From the NCBI GenBank assembly GCA_935421135.1, contig OW285190.1, forward strand, positions 19,602,501 through 19,666,500: DNA of 64,000 nt, in the 5' to 3' direction. Of the stretch, positions 11,185 through 26,100 are shown one piece after another (within the stretch, counting starts at the first letter, position 1; the number at the start of each line of letters is the position of its first letter). Made by a program: the position numbers and the translations under genes. The DNA comes from Bugulina stolonifera (taxonomy: Eukaryota; Bryozoa; Gymnolaemata; Cheilostomatida; Bugulidae). The notes beneath the pieces were generated by a model. The model was not told where the DNA came from and made no database searches. It worked only from the letters and a program-made list of their open reading frames with translations.

Positions 11185-14100
11185 ATGGCATCAGGAGGAA
11201 CTGGTGGCCTGAGCTTCAGGTCTCTTCTGAAGGACAAGATCAAACACTCTGCTATCGGGGAGACGGTCAGCGGGAAAATCAACAGCATAATTAAACACGA
11301 GTATAAAGATGTATCACATGTGAGTTTATAGCCATAGTTTTACTCGATTGTCAGGTTGCTCTTTGTATTTACGGTGGCATATATAGTTATTAAGACTGCC
11401 ATCCATGGAGTAACTGGATTTCGATATCCTTGGAAGTGTACCAGAATATTAAACTGCTTAGAAATTAAATGCGCCATGTAACATCATATGGGACTATGTA
11501 TTTATATTGTATTTTGGCTGCATTTTGATAGTTGCAAGACTTCAATCTAATCTCAAAGACTACCAGGTTCTTCTGGAACCCATATGAGAAATATTATATG
11601 ACTATATATCTACATTGCTTTGGTTATCCATATGCTCTACTTGATACTAGCACATTATATACATGTTGTACTCCTCCCATTCAACAGTCTCCCATATAAT
11701 ATGGTTTTCAATTAACCGTAAATTTGTTAGATATAACTTAATGTGAAGCCTGTTTTACAGCCTCAACATCTGGCGGTGGGAGCAGAGCAAGCTGTTAACT
11801 TCACACCTGGCCATGTACGCTCTGCTTCCATGGACTCTGTTGGAAGTAGCAGAGAGAATACGGGTTCCTTCAAGGAATCTCTCTCAGCAAAGAACTCGTC
11901 AGCTAGTGACAATCGTAGGAACAGTTTTGAGTTGGTAGACTCAGCAGAGGGAGTGAAGGAGGCTCAGAAGGCCGACATGTACGAACAACAGTTGGTTCAG
12001 CTTCAGGAGCAGCTTGTCAGCTCTATGATTGAGAATCAGAATATTGGTGAGTGACTGCATTGGAGTGGTCAGTGGTGTCCACTCTCTATCAGTGGTGTCC
12101 ACTCTCTATCAGTGGTGTCCACTCTCTATCAGTGGTGTCCACTCTCTATCAGTGGTGTCCACTCTCTATCAGTGGTGTCCACTCTCTATCAGTGGTGTCC
12201 ACTCTCTATCAGTGGTGTCCACTCTCTATCAGTGGTGTCTACCTACTAGTCTATATGTATGTGTCTGTATCGTTACATAACTACTATGTTATAGTAATGT
12301 ATTACTGTATTGCTGTGATGTTACTCTATTGTTGTATTACTGTATTGCTGTGATGTTACTCTATTATTGTATTACTGTATTGCTGATATTATTGTAGCTG
12401 CTGAGCTGAAGACGATTAAGGATGATAAACAGTTGCAAAAGATGGAGAGGGAACTCGCTCATGAGAGGAAGAAAAATGAGGAGTTAGTCACTCGGATTAC
12501 AAACCTCACACGGCTAAACACTTCTAGGTAATATCATATGACCTTGACATGTGACACGACTCAGTAGTTATAGCTAATATAGAGTAAACTATGAGGAGTG
12601 AAATGGCTGTTTATTCTACTAAAACACATAATATGGTGTATTTATAGGCAAGAGAGAATAACTCCTAGTGATACTGAGAATACAAGTGAGGAAGGAGAGA
12701 GAAGTTCAGCAGTGAATACTACCACTGCAGTTATTAGAGATGATAGCGAGAGATCCGCTACGGAAACACATGGTAATATATTTTAGTGCTGTTGATTGTT
12801 GCTACTGTTATATGAATGATGTTGTGATAACAAAACATTGCAATTGACTGTTGACTGTATGGGGAGATAACCCTAGTAATAGAGGTGATACTGCTACTTA
12901 TGGACCAGTGGTAGTCATGTATTAGACAACCATCTCATGTGTGTACGCTGTGGAATTTACTGTCAAATACAATGTTAGAAATATATATGTAAATGAGGTA
13001 TAGCCTGGGGTACAATGTGTATAGTCTGTAGTACTATGTACATATAGTATGTAGTATAATGTGTGTATAGTCTGTAGTACAACGTGTGTATAGTCTGCAG
13101 TATAATGTGTATAGTCTGCAGTATAATGTGTGTACAGTTTGTTAGTACAATGTGTATAGCATGTAGTACATATGATATGTAGTACAATGTGTGTATAGTC
13201 TGTAGTATAATGTGTGTATAGTCTGTAGTATAATGTATATACATGTACAGCTAACCTGTCACATATTGATATTTGGCAGGTAGTTAAGTGCTAATTATGG
13301 AGTCAATGAACCATATTCTAGTTTGTTTGGAGTAATTATATAACTGTACTATACTGTAGAAGCTATACCTGTATATATTATATTATGTGTATATTAAATA
13401 TATCTCTCTTATACTGTATATATTATACAGTAATGTACTGATATATATACATGTAGTTATCTCTCCTATACTGTATATATTATATAGTAATGTACTGATA
13501 TATATACATGTAGTTATCTCTCTTATACTGTATATATTATACAGTAATGTACTGATATATATACATGTAGTTATCTCTCTTATACTGTATATATTATATA
13601 GTAGTGTACTGATATATATACATGTAGTTATCTCTCTTATACTGTATATATTATACAGTAATGTACTGATATATATACATGTAGTTATCTCTCTTATACT
13701 GTATATATTATACAGTAATGTACTGATATATATACATGTAGTTATCTCTCTTATACTGTATATATTATATAGTAATGTACTGATATATATACATGTAGTT
13801 ATCTCTCCTATACTGTATATATTATATAGTAATGTACTGATATATATACATGTAGTTATCTCTCTTATACTGTATATATTATATAGTAATGTACTGATAT
13901 ATATACATGTAGTTATCTCTCTTATACTGTATATATTATACAGTAATGTACTGATATATATACATGTAGTTATCTCTCTTATACTGTATATATTATATAG
14001 TAGTGTACTGATATATATACATGTAGTTATCTCTCTTATACTGTATATATTATACAGTAATGTACTGATATATATACATGTAGTTATCTCTCTTATACTG

Positions 14101-17100
14101 TATATATTATACAGTAATGTACTGATATATATACATGTAGTTATCTCTCTTATACTGTATATATTATACAGTAATGTACTGATATATATACATGTAGTTA
14201 TCTCTCTTATACTGTATATATTATATAGTAATGTACTGATATATATACATGTAGTTATCTCTCTTATACTGTATATATTATACAGTAATGTACTGATATA
14301 TATACATGTAGTTATCTCTCTTATACTGTATATATTATATAGTAGTGTACTGATATATATACATGTAGTTATCTCTCTTATACTGTATATATTATACAGT
14401 AATGTACTGATATATATACATGTAGTTATCTCTCTTATACTGTATATATTATACAGTAATGTACTGATATATATACATGTAGTTATCTCTCTTATACTGT
14501 ATATATTATACAGTAATGTACTGATAAGGCCTCCTCTACTATCCTCAATCTCTTCAAGTTCACCTCATTGTAGATACATACAGTTTAGACTGGACATCAA
14601 GTCTACTATTCTGTACCAAGTACAGTGTAACTACAGTGTGCGTACAGTGTAAGTACAGTGTAACTACAGTGTAACTACAGTGTAACTACAGTGTAACTAC
14701 AGTGTAAGTACAGTGTAAATGCAGTTCAGCTCAGTGCAGTGGTGGTGGTGGAGAGCAGTAGATTGATATTTGTATCAAGGATACTACTGCGGTAAACAAT
14801 ATACAGGAAAATAATTCACATGTGACGGTTATTCGAATAGCAAGTCCAGCTTTTCCCTACTAATCACTATTGCACTTAACTAAACTGTACTTACTGCTTG
14901 GTACCGAATAGTAGGTCTGGTGCCCAGGCTAACATACAGTATACGTAGGGATAGATATCATGGTATGCCCTCATCTCTGTACATGTGTATATTATAACAG
15001 AGAGTAAACCTGGCTGGATAGATAAGGTATTTCATGCACTGCTACACAGATACTATGAGATTGTAGAAGACTTCTCTGTCACATCTGAAGATATTGAACA
15101 ACCTGAGGTATGCGTTTCTCTCTTTCTACTTCAAAATATACTGTGTGGTGCAGGTGGTTGAACAATATATTGGATAATAATGATAACTGTTACAGATGGT
15201 TGGATAGTATATTGGGTAATAGTGACAACTGTTACAGGTGGTTGAACCCCTCTCAGTCAAGATACTCAAGCACAATGTGAAGAGGTTTGGGTCTGACATC
15301 TCACCAGTGTTTGACATGATGACCAGCTTCTATCTGCTCTTTAACTGGGACATGCCTTTGCTCACTGGAACTGTATTTATTGTATGTATACATGGACCTC
15401 AGTCTATACATATACATGTATATATAAATAGTGTTTATTGTATGTATACATGGACCTCAGTCTATACATGTACATGTAGATATGTAGTATTTATTGTATG
15501 TATACATGGACCTTAGTCTATACATGTACATGTATATATGTAGTATTTATTGTATGTATACATGGACCTCAGTCTATACATGTACATGTAGATATGTAGT
15601 ATTTATTGTATGTATACATGGACCTCAGTCTATTCATGTACAAGTAGATATGTAGTATTTATTGTATGTATACATGGACCTCAGTCTATACATGTACAAG
15701 TAGATATGTAGTATTTATTGTATGTATACATGGACCTCAGTCTATACATGTACAAGTAGATATGTAGTATTTATTGTATGTATACATGGACCTCAGTCTA
15801 TACATGAACATTTATATATAAATGGTGTTTATTGTACATGTATGTATCCATGGACCTCAGTCTATTCATATACACATCGTATATATCTCAAATGTATGGT
15901 TGTACATGTATGTAGTACATGTATATCGAATACAACATAGCAATATCTGTACTGTTAGTGTATGTACATGTTATTTCAAATGAACTATAATTATGTGGTA
16001 TATTATATACATATAGACATAACTGTTAGCATATGTATCCATTATAACTAATGCGGTTTTATTGTAGGTATACATGTACCTATGTTGGACTGGGTTCCTT
16101 ATACCTGGGCTGTTGGCTGTTCTGGTTCTAAGGCTGAGTCTTAATCTACTAGAAGAGTGGTAGGTTTAGTACTATAGCTGAACAGTGGCAGCAGGTACTT
16201 GCATGTGGTTACCCATAGTATCCTATGTAATGCAATGAATTGACTGGTATTAATGTACATGTAGTTATATAATATTGTGTAATGTGTGTTAAAAGGTATT
16301 GTAGTCAAATCTAGTGTTTATTTGTACTCTACTGTACTATACTGTACTCTACTGTACTATACTGTACTCTACTGTACTCTACTGTACTATACTGTACTCT
16401 ACTGTACTATACTCTACTATACTATACTCTACTATACTATACTCTACTGTACTCTACTGTACTCTACTGTACTCTGCTGTACTCTACTGTACTCTACTGT
16501 ACTCTACTGTACTATACTGTACTCTACTGTACTCTACTGTACTCTACTATACTATACTGTACTCTACTGTACTATACTGTACTATACTGTACTCTACTGT
16601 ACTATACTGTACTATACTGTACTATACTGTACTCTACTGTACTATACTGTACTCTACTGTACTATACTGTACTATACTATACTCTGCTGTACTCTGCTGT
16701 ACTCTACTGTACTCTACTGTACTATACTGTACTCTACTGTACTATACTATACTCTACTGTACTATACTGTACTCTACTGTACTCTACTGTACTATACTGT
16801 ACTCTACTGTACTCTACTATACTATACTATACTGTACTCTACTGTACTATACTGTACTCTACTGTACTCTACTGTACTATACTGTACTATACTGTACTAT
16901 ACTGTACTATACTGTACTATACTATACTCTACTGTACTATACTGTACTCTACTGTACTCTACTGTACTCTGCTGTACTCTACTGTACTCTGCTGTACTCT
17001 ACTGTACTATACTGCACTATACTGCACTATACTGTACTCTACTGTACTCTACTGTACTCTACTGTACTCTACTCTACTCTACTGTACTCTACTGTACTCT

Positions 17101-20100
17101 ACTGTACTCTACTGTACTATACTCTACTGTACTCTACTGTACTCTACTCTACTCTACTGTACTATACTGTACTCTACTGTACTATACTCTACTCTACTGT
17201 ACTATACTCTACTATACTATACTATACTATACTGTACTCTACTGTACTATACTCTACTGTACTCTACTATACTGTACTCTACTGTACTATACTGTACTCT
17301 ACTGTACTGTACTCTACTGTACTGTACTCTACTGTACTCTACTGTACTATACTGTACTATACTATACTATACTATACTATACTGTACTATACTGTACTCT
17401 ACTATACTATACTATACTGTACTATACTGTACTATACTGTACTCTACTGTACTCTACTGTACTCTACTGTACTCTACTGTACTATACTGTACTCTACTGT
17501 ACTATACTGTACTATACTATACTCTACTGTACTATACTGTACTCTACTGTACTCTACTGTACTCTGCTGTACTCTACTGTACTCTGCTGTACTCTACTGT
17601 ACTATACTGCACTATACTGCACTATACTGTACTCTACTGTACTCTACTGTACTCTACTGTACTCTACTGTACTCTACTGTACTATACTGTACTATACTGT
17701 ACTATACTGTACTCTACTCTACTCTACTGTACTCTACTGTACTCTACTGTACTCTACTGTACTCTACTGTACTATACTCTACTGTACTCTACTGTACTAT
17801 ACTGTACTATACTGTACTATACTGTACTCTACTGTACTATACTGTACTATACTGTACTATACTGTACTCTACTGTACTATACTGTACTCTACTGTACTGT
17901 ACTGTACTCTACTGTACTATACTGTACTCTACTGTACTCTACTATACTATACTATACTGTACTATACTGTACTATACTATACTATACTCTACTGTACTAT
18001 ACTGTACTCTACTGTACTCTACTGTACTATACTGTACTCTACTGTACTCTACTATACTATACTATACTGTACTCTACTGTACTCTACTGTACTCTACTGT
18101 ACTCTGCTGTACTCTACTGTACTCTACTGTACTATACTGTACTCTACTGTACTATACTGTACTATACTATACTCTACTGTACTATACTGTACTCTACTGT
18201 ACTCTACTGTACTATACTCTACTATACTATACTCTACTATACTATACTATACTGTACTCTACTGTACTCTACTGTACTCTACTGTACTCTGCTGTACTCT
18301 ACTGTACTCTACTGTACTATACTGTACTCTACTGTACTCTACTGTACTATACTATACTCTACTGTACTATACTGTACTCTACTGTACTCTGCTGTACTCT
18401 ACTGTACTCTGCTGTACTCTACTGTACTATACTGCACTATACTGCACTATACTGTACTCTACTGTACTCTACTGTACTCTACTGTACTCTACTCTACTCT
18501 ACTGTACTCTACTGTACTCTACTGTACTCTACTGTACTATACTCTACTGTACTCTACTGTACTCTACTGTACTCTACTGTACTATACTATACTCTACTGT
18601 ACTATACTGTACTATACTGTACTCTGCTGTACTCTACTGTACTATACTGCACTATACTGTACTATACTGTACTCTACTCTACTCTACTGTACTCTACTGT
18701 ACTCTGCTGTACTCTACTCTACTCTACTGTACTCTACTGCACTCTACTGTACTCTACTGTACTCTGCTGTACTCTACTGTACTATACTGTACTCTGCTGT
18801 ACTATACTGTACTCTACTGTACTCTACTGTACTCTACTGTACTATACTATGCTCTACTGTACTATACTGTACTATACTGTACTATACTATACTATACTAT
18901 ACTGTACTCTACTGTACTATACTCTACTGTACTCTACTATACTGTACTCTACTGTACTATACTGTACTCTACTGTACTGTACTCTACTGTACTGTACTCT
19001 ACTGTACTCTACTGTACTATACTGTACTATACTATACTGTACTATACTATACTGTACTATACTGTACTATACTGTACTCTACTGTACTATACTATACTCT
19101 ACTGTACTATACTGTACTCTACTATACTATACTATACTGTACTATACTGTACTATACTGTACTCTACTGTACTCTACTGTACTCTACTGTACTCTACTGT
19201 ACTATACTGTACTCTACTGTACTATACTGTACTATACTATACTCTACTGTACTATACTGTACTCTACTGTACTCTACTGTACTCTGCTGTACTCTACTGT
19301 ACTCTGCTGTACTCTACTGTACTATACTGCACTATACTGCACTATACTGTACTCTACTGTACTCTACTGTACTCTACTGTACTCTACTGTACTCTACTGT
19401 ACTATACTGTACTATACTGTACTATACTGTACTCTACTCTACTCTACTGTACTCTACTGTACTCTACTGTACTCTACTGTACTCTACTGTACTATACTCT
19501 ACTGTACTCTACTGTACTATACTGTACTATACTGTACTATACTGTACTCTACTGTACTATACTGTACTATACTGTACTATACTGTACTCTACTGTACTAT
19601 ACTGTACTCTACTGTACTGTACTGTACTCTACTGTACTATACTGTACTCTACTGTACTCTACTATACTATACTATACTGTACTATACTGTACTATACTAT
19701 ACTATACTCTACTGTACTATACTGTACTCTACTGTACTCTACTGTACTATACTGTACTCTACTGTACTCTACTATACTATACTATACTGTACTCTGCTGT
19801 ACTCTACTGTACTATACTCTACTATACTATACTATACTATACTGTACTCTACTGTACTATACTCTACTGTACTCTACTATACTGTACTCTACTGTACTAT
19901 ACTGTACTCTACTGTACTGTACTCTACTGTACTGTACTCTACTGTACTCTACTGTACTATACTGTACTATACTATACTGTACTATACTATACTGTACTAT
20001 ACTGTACTATACTGTACTCTACTGTACTATACTATACTCTACTGTACTATACTGTACTCTACTATACTATACTATACTGTACTATACTGTACTATACTGT

Positions 20101-23100
20101 ACTCTACTGTACTCTACTGTACTCTACTGTACTCTACTGTACTATACTGTACTCTACTGTACTATACTGTACTATACTATACTCTACTGTACTATACTGT
20201 ACTCTACTGTACTCTACTGTACTCTGCTGTACTCTACTGTACTCTGCTGTACTCTACTGTACTATACTGCACTATACTGCACTATACTGTACTCTACTGT
20301 ACTCTACTGTACTCTACTGTACTCTACTGTACTCTACTGTACTATACTGTACTATACTGTACTATACTGTACTCTACTCTACTCTACTGTACTCTACTGT
20401 ACTCTACTGTACTCTACTGTACTCTACTGTACTATACTCTACTGTACTCTACTGTACTATACTGTACTATACTGTACTATACTGTACTCTACTGTACTAT
20501 ACTGTACTATACTGTACTATACTGTACTCTACTGTACTATACTGTACTCTACTGTACTGTACTGTACTCTACTGTACTATACTGTACTCTACTGTACTCT
20601 ACTATACTATACTATACTGTACTATACTGTACTATACTATACTATACTCTACTGTACTATACTGTACTCTACTGTACTCTACTGTACTATACTGTACTCT
20701 ACTGTACTCTACTATACTATACTATACTGTACTCTACTGTACTCTACTGTACTCTACTGTACTCTGCTGTACTCTACTGTACTCTACTGTACTATACTGT
20801 ACTCTACTGTACTATACTGTACTATACTATACTCTACTGTACTATACTGTACTATACTATACTCTACTATACTATACTATACTATACTCTACTATACTAT
20901 ACTCTACTATACTATACTATACTGTACTCTACTGTACTCTACTGTACTCTACTGTACTCTGCTGTACTCTACTGTACTCTACTGTACTATACTGTACTCT
21001 ACTGTACTCTACTGTACTATACTATACTCTACTGTACTATACTGTACTCTACTGTACTCTGCTGTACTCTACTGTACTCTGCTGTACTCTACTGTACTAT
21101 ACTGCACTATACTGCACTATACTGTACTCTACTGTACTCTACTGTACTCTACTGTACTCTACTCTACTCTACTGTACTCTACTGTACTCTACTGTACTCT
21201 ACTGTACTATACTCTACTGTACTCTACTGTACTCTACTGTACTCTACTGTACTATACTATACTCTACTGTACTATACTGTACTATACTGTACTCTGCTGT
21301 ACTCTACTGTACTATACTGCACTATACTGTACTATACTGTACTCTACTCTACTCTACTGTACTCTACTGTACTCTGCTGTACTCTACTCTACTCTACTGT
21401 ACTCTACTGCACTCTACTGTACTCTACTGTACTCTGCTGTACTCTACTGTACTATACTGTACTCTGCTGTACTATACTGTACTCTACTGTACTCTACTGT
21501 ACTCTACTGTACTATACTATGCTCTACTGTACTATACTGTACTATACTGTACTCTGCTGTACTCTACTGTACTATACTGCACTATACTGTACTATACTGT
21601 ACTCTACTGTACTCTACTGTACTATACTGTACTCTACTGTACTCTACTGTACTCTACTGTATTATACTCTACTGTACTCTACTGTACTCTACTGTACTAT
21701 ACTGTACTCTACTGTACTATACTGTACTCTACTGTACTCTACTGTACTCTACTGTCCTCTACTGTACTCTACTGTACTCTACTGTACTATACTCTACTCT
21801 ACTGTACTCTACTCTACTGTACTCTACTGTACTCTACTGTACTCTACTGTACTCTACTGTATTATACTCTACTGTACTCTACTGTACTCTACTGTACTAT
21901 ACTGTACTCTACTGTACTATACTGTACTATACTGTACTATACTATACTATACTGTACTCTACTGTACTCTACTGTACTCTACTGTCCTCTACTGTACTCT
22001 ACTGTCCTCTACTGTACTCTACTGTACTCTACTGTACTATACTCTACTCTACTGTACTCTACTCTACTGTACTCTACTGTACTCTACTGTACTCTACTGT
22101 ATTATACTCTACTGTACTCTACTGTACTATACTGTACTCTACTGTACTATACTGTACTATACTGTACTATACTATACTATACTGTACTCTACTGTACTCT
22201 ACTGTACTCTACTGTACTCTACTGTACTATACTGTACTCTACTGTACTCTACTGTACTCTACTGTACTATACTATACTCTACTGTACTATACTGTACTAT
22301 ACTGTACTCTGCTGTACTCTACTGTACTATACTGCACTATACTGTACTATACTGTACTCTACTGTACTCTACTGTACTATACTGTACTCTACTGTACTCT
22401 ACTGTACTCTACTGTATTATACTCTACTGTACTCTACTGTACTCTACTGTACTATACTGTACTCTACTGTACTATACTGTACTCTACTGTACTCTACTGT
22501 ACTCTACTGTCCTCTACTGTACTCTACTGTACTCTACTGTACTATACTCTACTCTACTGTACTCTACTCTACTGTACTCTACTGTACTCTACTGTACTCT
22601 ACTGTATTATACTCTACTGTACTCTACTGTACTCTACTGTACTATACTGTACTCTACTGTACTATACTGTACTATACTGTACTATACTATACTATACTGT
22701 ACTCTACTGTGCTATACTGTACTCTACTGTACTCTACTGTACTATACTCTACTCTACTGTACTCTACTCTACTGTACTCTACTGTACTCTACTGTACTCT
22801 ACTGTACTCTACTGTACTCTACTGTACTCTACTGTACTATACTGTACTCTACTGTACTATACTGCACTCTACTGTACTCTACTGTACTCTACTGTACTCT
22901 GCTGTACTCTACTCTACTCTACTGTACTCTACTGCACTCTACTGTACTCTACTGTACTCTGCTGTACTCTACTGTACTATACTGTACTCTGCTGTACTAT
23001 ACTGGTACCTCATGTTACAGGAAAGTTATACCTTCTATATATCTACTGCCCTGTAAGAGGAGGGTGGAGCCAGAGAAGGAGAAAGAATCTAGTAGTGTCA

Positions 23101-26100
23101 GCGACAAGTTCAACATAGTCCTAGAAGTAGCTACTAAAGGACAGGTAGGTAATATAGTCCTAGAAGTAGCTACTAAAGGACAGGTAGGTAATATAGTCCT
23201 AGAAGTAGCTACTAAAAGACAGGTAGGTAATATAGTCCTAGAAGTAGCTACTAAAGGACAGGTAGGTAATATAGTCCTAGAAGTAGCTACTAAAGGACAG
23301 GTAGGTAATATAGTCCTAAAAGTGGCTACTATAGGTGAGGTAGGTGACACTGCTAATAAGTTTGAAATTATCCAAAGAGATAGAAGATGTTAAGAGCCAT
23401 TAGTTGTTAGAGTAGAGCCACTGAAAGTAAATGGGTACCACATTGGGCCTATAGCTAAGAATCACAAAAATATAAAAAAGTTTCATTGTTTTGGATTCTT
23501 AGCTATAGGCCCAATATGGCAGCCATCTACTTTCAGTAGCTCTACTCTCACAAATAATGGCTCTGATGACTTATATAAGATTAACACTGTACGCTGTGTA
23601 AGATGTGAACCCCCAGCAGAGATGCGAATCCCCCCAGTAGAGGTGTGAACCCCCAGCAGAGATGTGAACCCACCCCCTCCCCAGTAGAGGTGTGAATCCC
23701 CCAGTAAATATGTGGACTATGCATTTAAAAGTGGCTAAATGATTCTTTGTAGAACAAGTTGGGTCAGCTGGCAGATAATTTAGAGAAAGCAAAAAAGTAA
23801 GTTTCATGAAAATAGTAAATTGTAGTTGTTATTCAGGCTTGTATTACCTATATTGGCTGTGACTGTGTTCTATACTTAGCTGTGTGTTCTATATTTTGCT
23901 GTTCGTTCTATACTTAGCTGCCTGTTCTATACTTAGCTGCCTGTTCTATATCTAACTGTTTGTTCTATATTTAGCTGTTTGTTCTATATTTAGCTGTGTG
24001 TTCTATATCTAGCTGTTTGTTCTATATTTAGTCTACTCATGTGGAAAAGGGTGGAGGACACTAAGCAGATATTTATACCTCTGTGTGTGGTCTTCATCAT
24101 GACCCTGTTTCTGAAGATAGACACTGTGGTATTCGTAGCAGGTGAGTTATACACTGTGGTATTTATAGCAGGTGAGTTATACACTGTGATATTCATAGTA
24201 GGTGAGTCATACACTGTGATATTTGAAGCAGGTGAGTCATACACTGTGGTATTCATAGCAGATAAGTTATACCTTTTCTATAGCACTTGATATTGAGGTG
24301 TTGCTTGGTAATACAGAAGCTAAATTCTAGTGGTAGCCTGCCATGAAAGCTTGCAAAGATAATAATCTACTGATGTACTATTATCTCGTGAAATCATTTT
24401 TTATTTTGTACACTCCTTCTTATAAAGCAGCTAAAATACTGAAAAAACTTGTATGGTGTTCATTATGAGCTGGAGCAGTCTTCGTTTCCAAGTTGCATTT
24501 GAATCTTGATCAATAGCGTCATGTGATCAATAGCATCATGTGAGCAATAGCGTCATGTGATCAATAGTGTCATGTGATCAAGTGTCACTAAGAGAACACA
24601 ACTCTGTAAATTTCAAACAAAGGCTGCATTGAACATGTATATGCTGAGTTAAATAGGAGGTCACAGGTGATATATTGTATTATATAGCACCTGTTACACC
24701 CCATTTAACCCAGCTGTGACACTGTACTTGATTACTAAGTATGTATGATACTATGTCTTTTGTACCTACTAGAGCACAAACTGGTGAACAAAACACCATG
24801 TGCCGTAGTCATTGGTTATTGGTGTGGACCAGACCTCTGGTATCGTCCTGTTTCACACTTGCACTGGTAGAACTACTATACAATGTGTATATATAACTTT
24901 TATTCCCTCACCACCATGTGGTGCTAATTGTATCATTATCTAGCACATGCCCTAACTCTACGTAATGTAATGCATAGTGTAATATGTATTATGTCTATCC
25001 TACAGGCTGGTTCCTTGGTCTCAAACTGTTTATAATTAGTCCAGTATACAACAGATTCCCTAGAATTAGGGACAGGTATGATAACACCCACCGTCTCTGG
25101 CAGAACCTGCTCACAGATGCTCAGCTAGAGAAATATACACTACGCAATGCTAACAATCAGGTTAGTCAGTTGTCTGTATGTCTTGACATGATCATGTGAC
25201 TGATATAAATAATAAGAGTATATTCTCTCCTCACTTTTACTGTTTGATAAATTAATATGATAACTGCATCATTCTAACAGCTGTGGTTGTTGTCTGTTGA
25301 AGATGATACTGCCTAAGAACCAGTCCAGTCCCAAGTCGGGTTCTCTGGCTCCTGGATCCAGACAGTCTTCCTCTGGAGCTCTCACAACTCCGATCGACTT
25401 GATGTCAGACGAGGACAGAGAGTTTTGTGACAGGTTTGACCTTCCGTCAGACGAGAGACCGGTCACTACTGGACGTGAGTAGATATGTTAGTATCAGTAA
25501 CTAGCTCTAGTAGATTGTTTAGGTATGAGCACAGTGATATTATGATGACCCACTAATACATGTACTTGTACTACATATATTTGTATATTTCTTATTGGCA
25601 GCGTTTAAAGGGGGCAGACACTGCATCCATGTAGACAAGGAGTCTTCCTTTAAAGTTTCCACAGCCTTACAGAATCATGCTAAGTTATACCTGACTCCAA
25701 GGTGAGTGAGTATCACAGAACTATGCTAAGTTATACCTGACTCCAAGGTAAGTGAGTATTACTCTACAGGTATGGGGGAGTTATTGGTCACTGCAAAAAC
25801 TGTCTAACAGTTGTCTTCTCTGTGAATACTATTCCTCCATAGCGGAAGACAACTCCATAATAAGTATCAGTTGATATGATTGTTTCACCTTAGCCACAAT
25901 TCTTACATTCACAGACATCCTCTGCTTATCAAGTGTAATATTTACATTCCGAGTATCTTAATCAGTCCATTTTACCTGAATATCTACAATTTTCTGAGTT
26001 TTTTGTGTTGGCGATCATTGTATGATAGAGTAATGAGTTGAATACTAGACCAACAGTATAAGACTAGTGTCAAAGTACTTACATTTAGTTATATACATAC

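Noticed and set aside
13387..14652. 421-codon open frame over the 57-bp array
   Set aside because: The repeat unit is a multiple of 3 without stops; there is no protein-like composition and it is intronic.
16286..23393. Open frames of over 2,200 codons on + encoding LLYCTVLY-type peptide
   Set aside because: They arise because TACTN pentamers cannot form a stop on +. They are low-complexity and lie within a GRAMD4 intron whose flanking exons join in phase.
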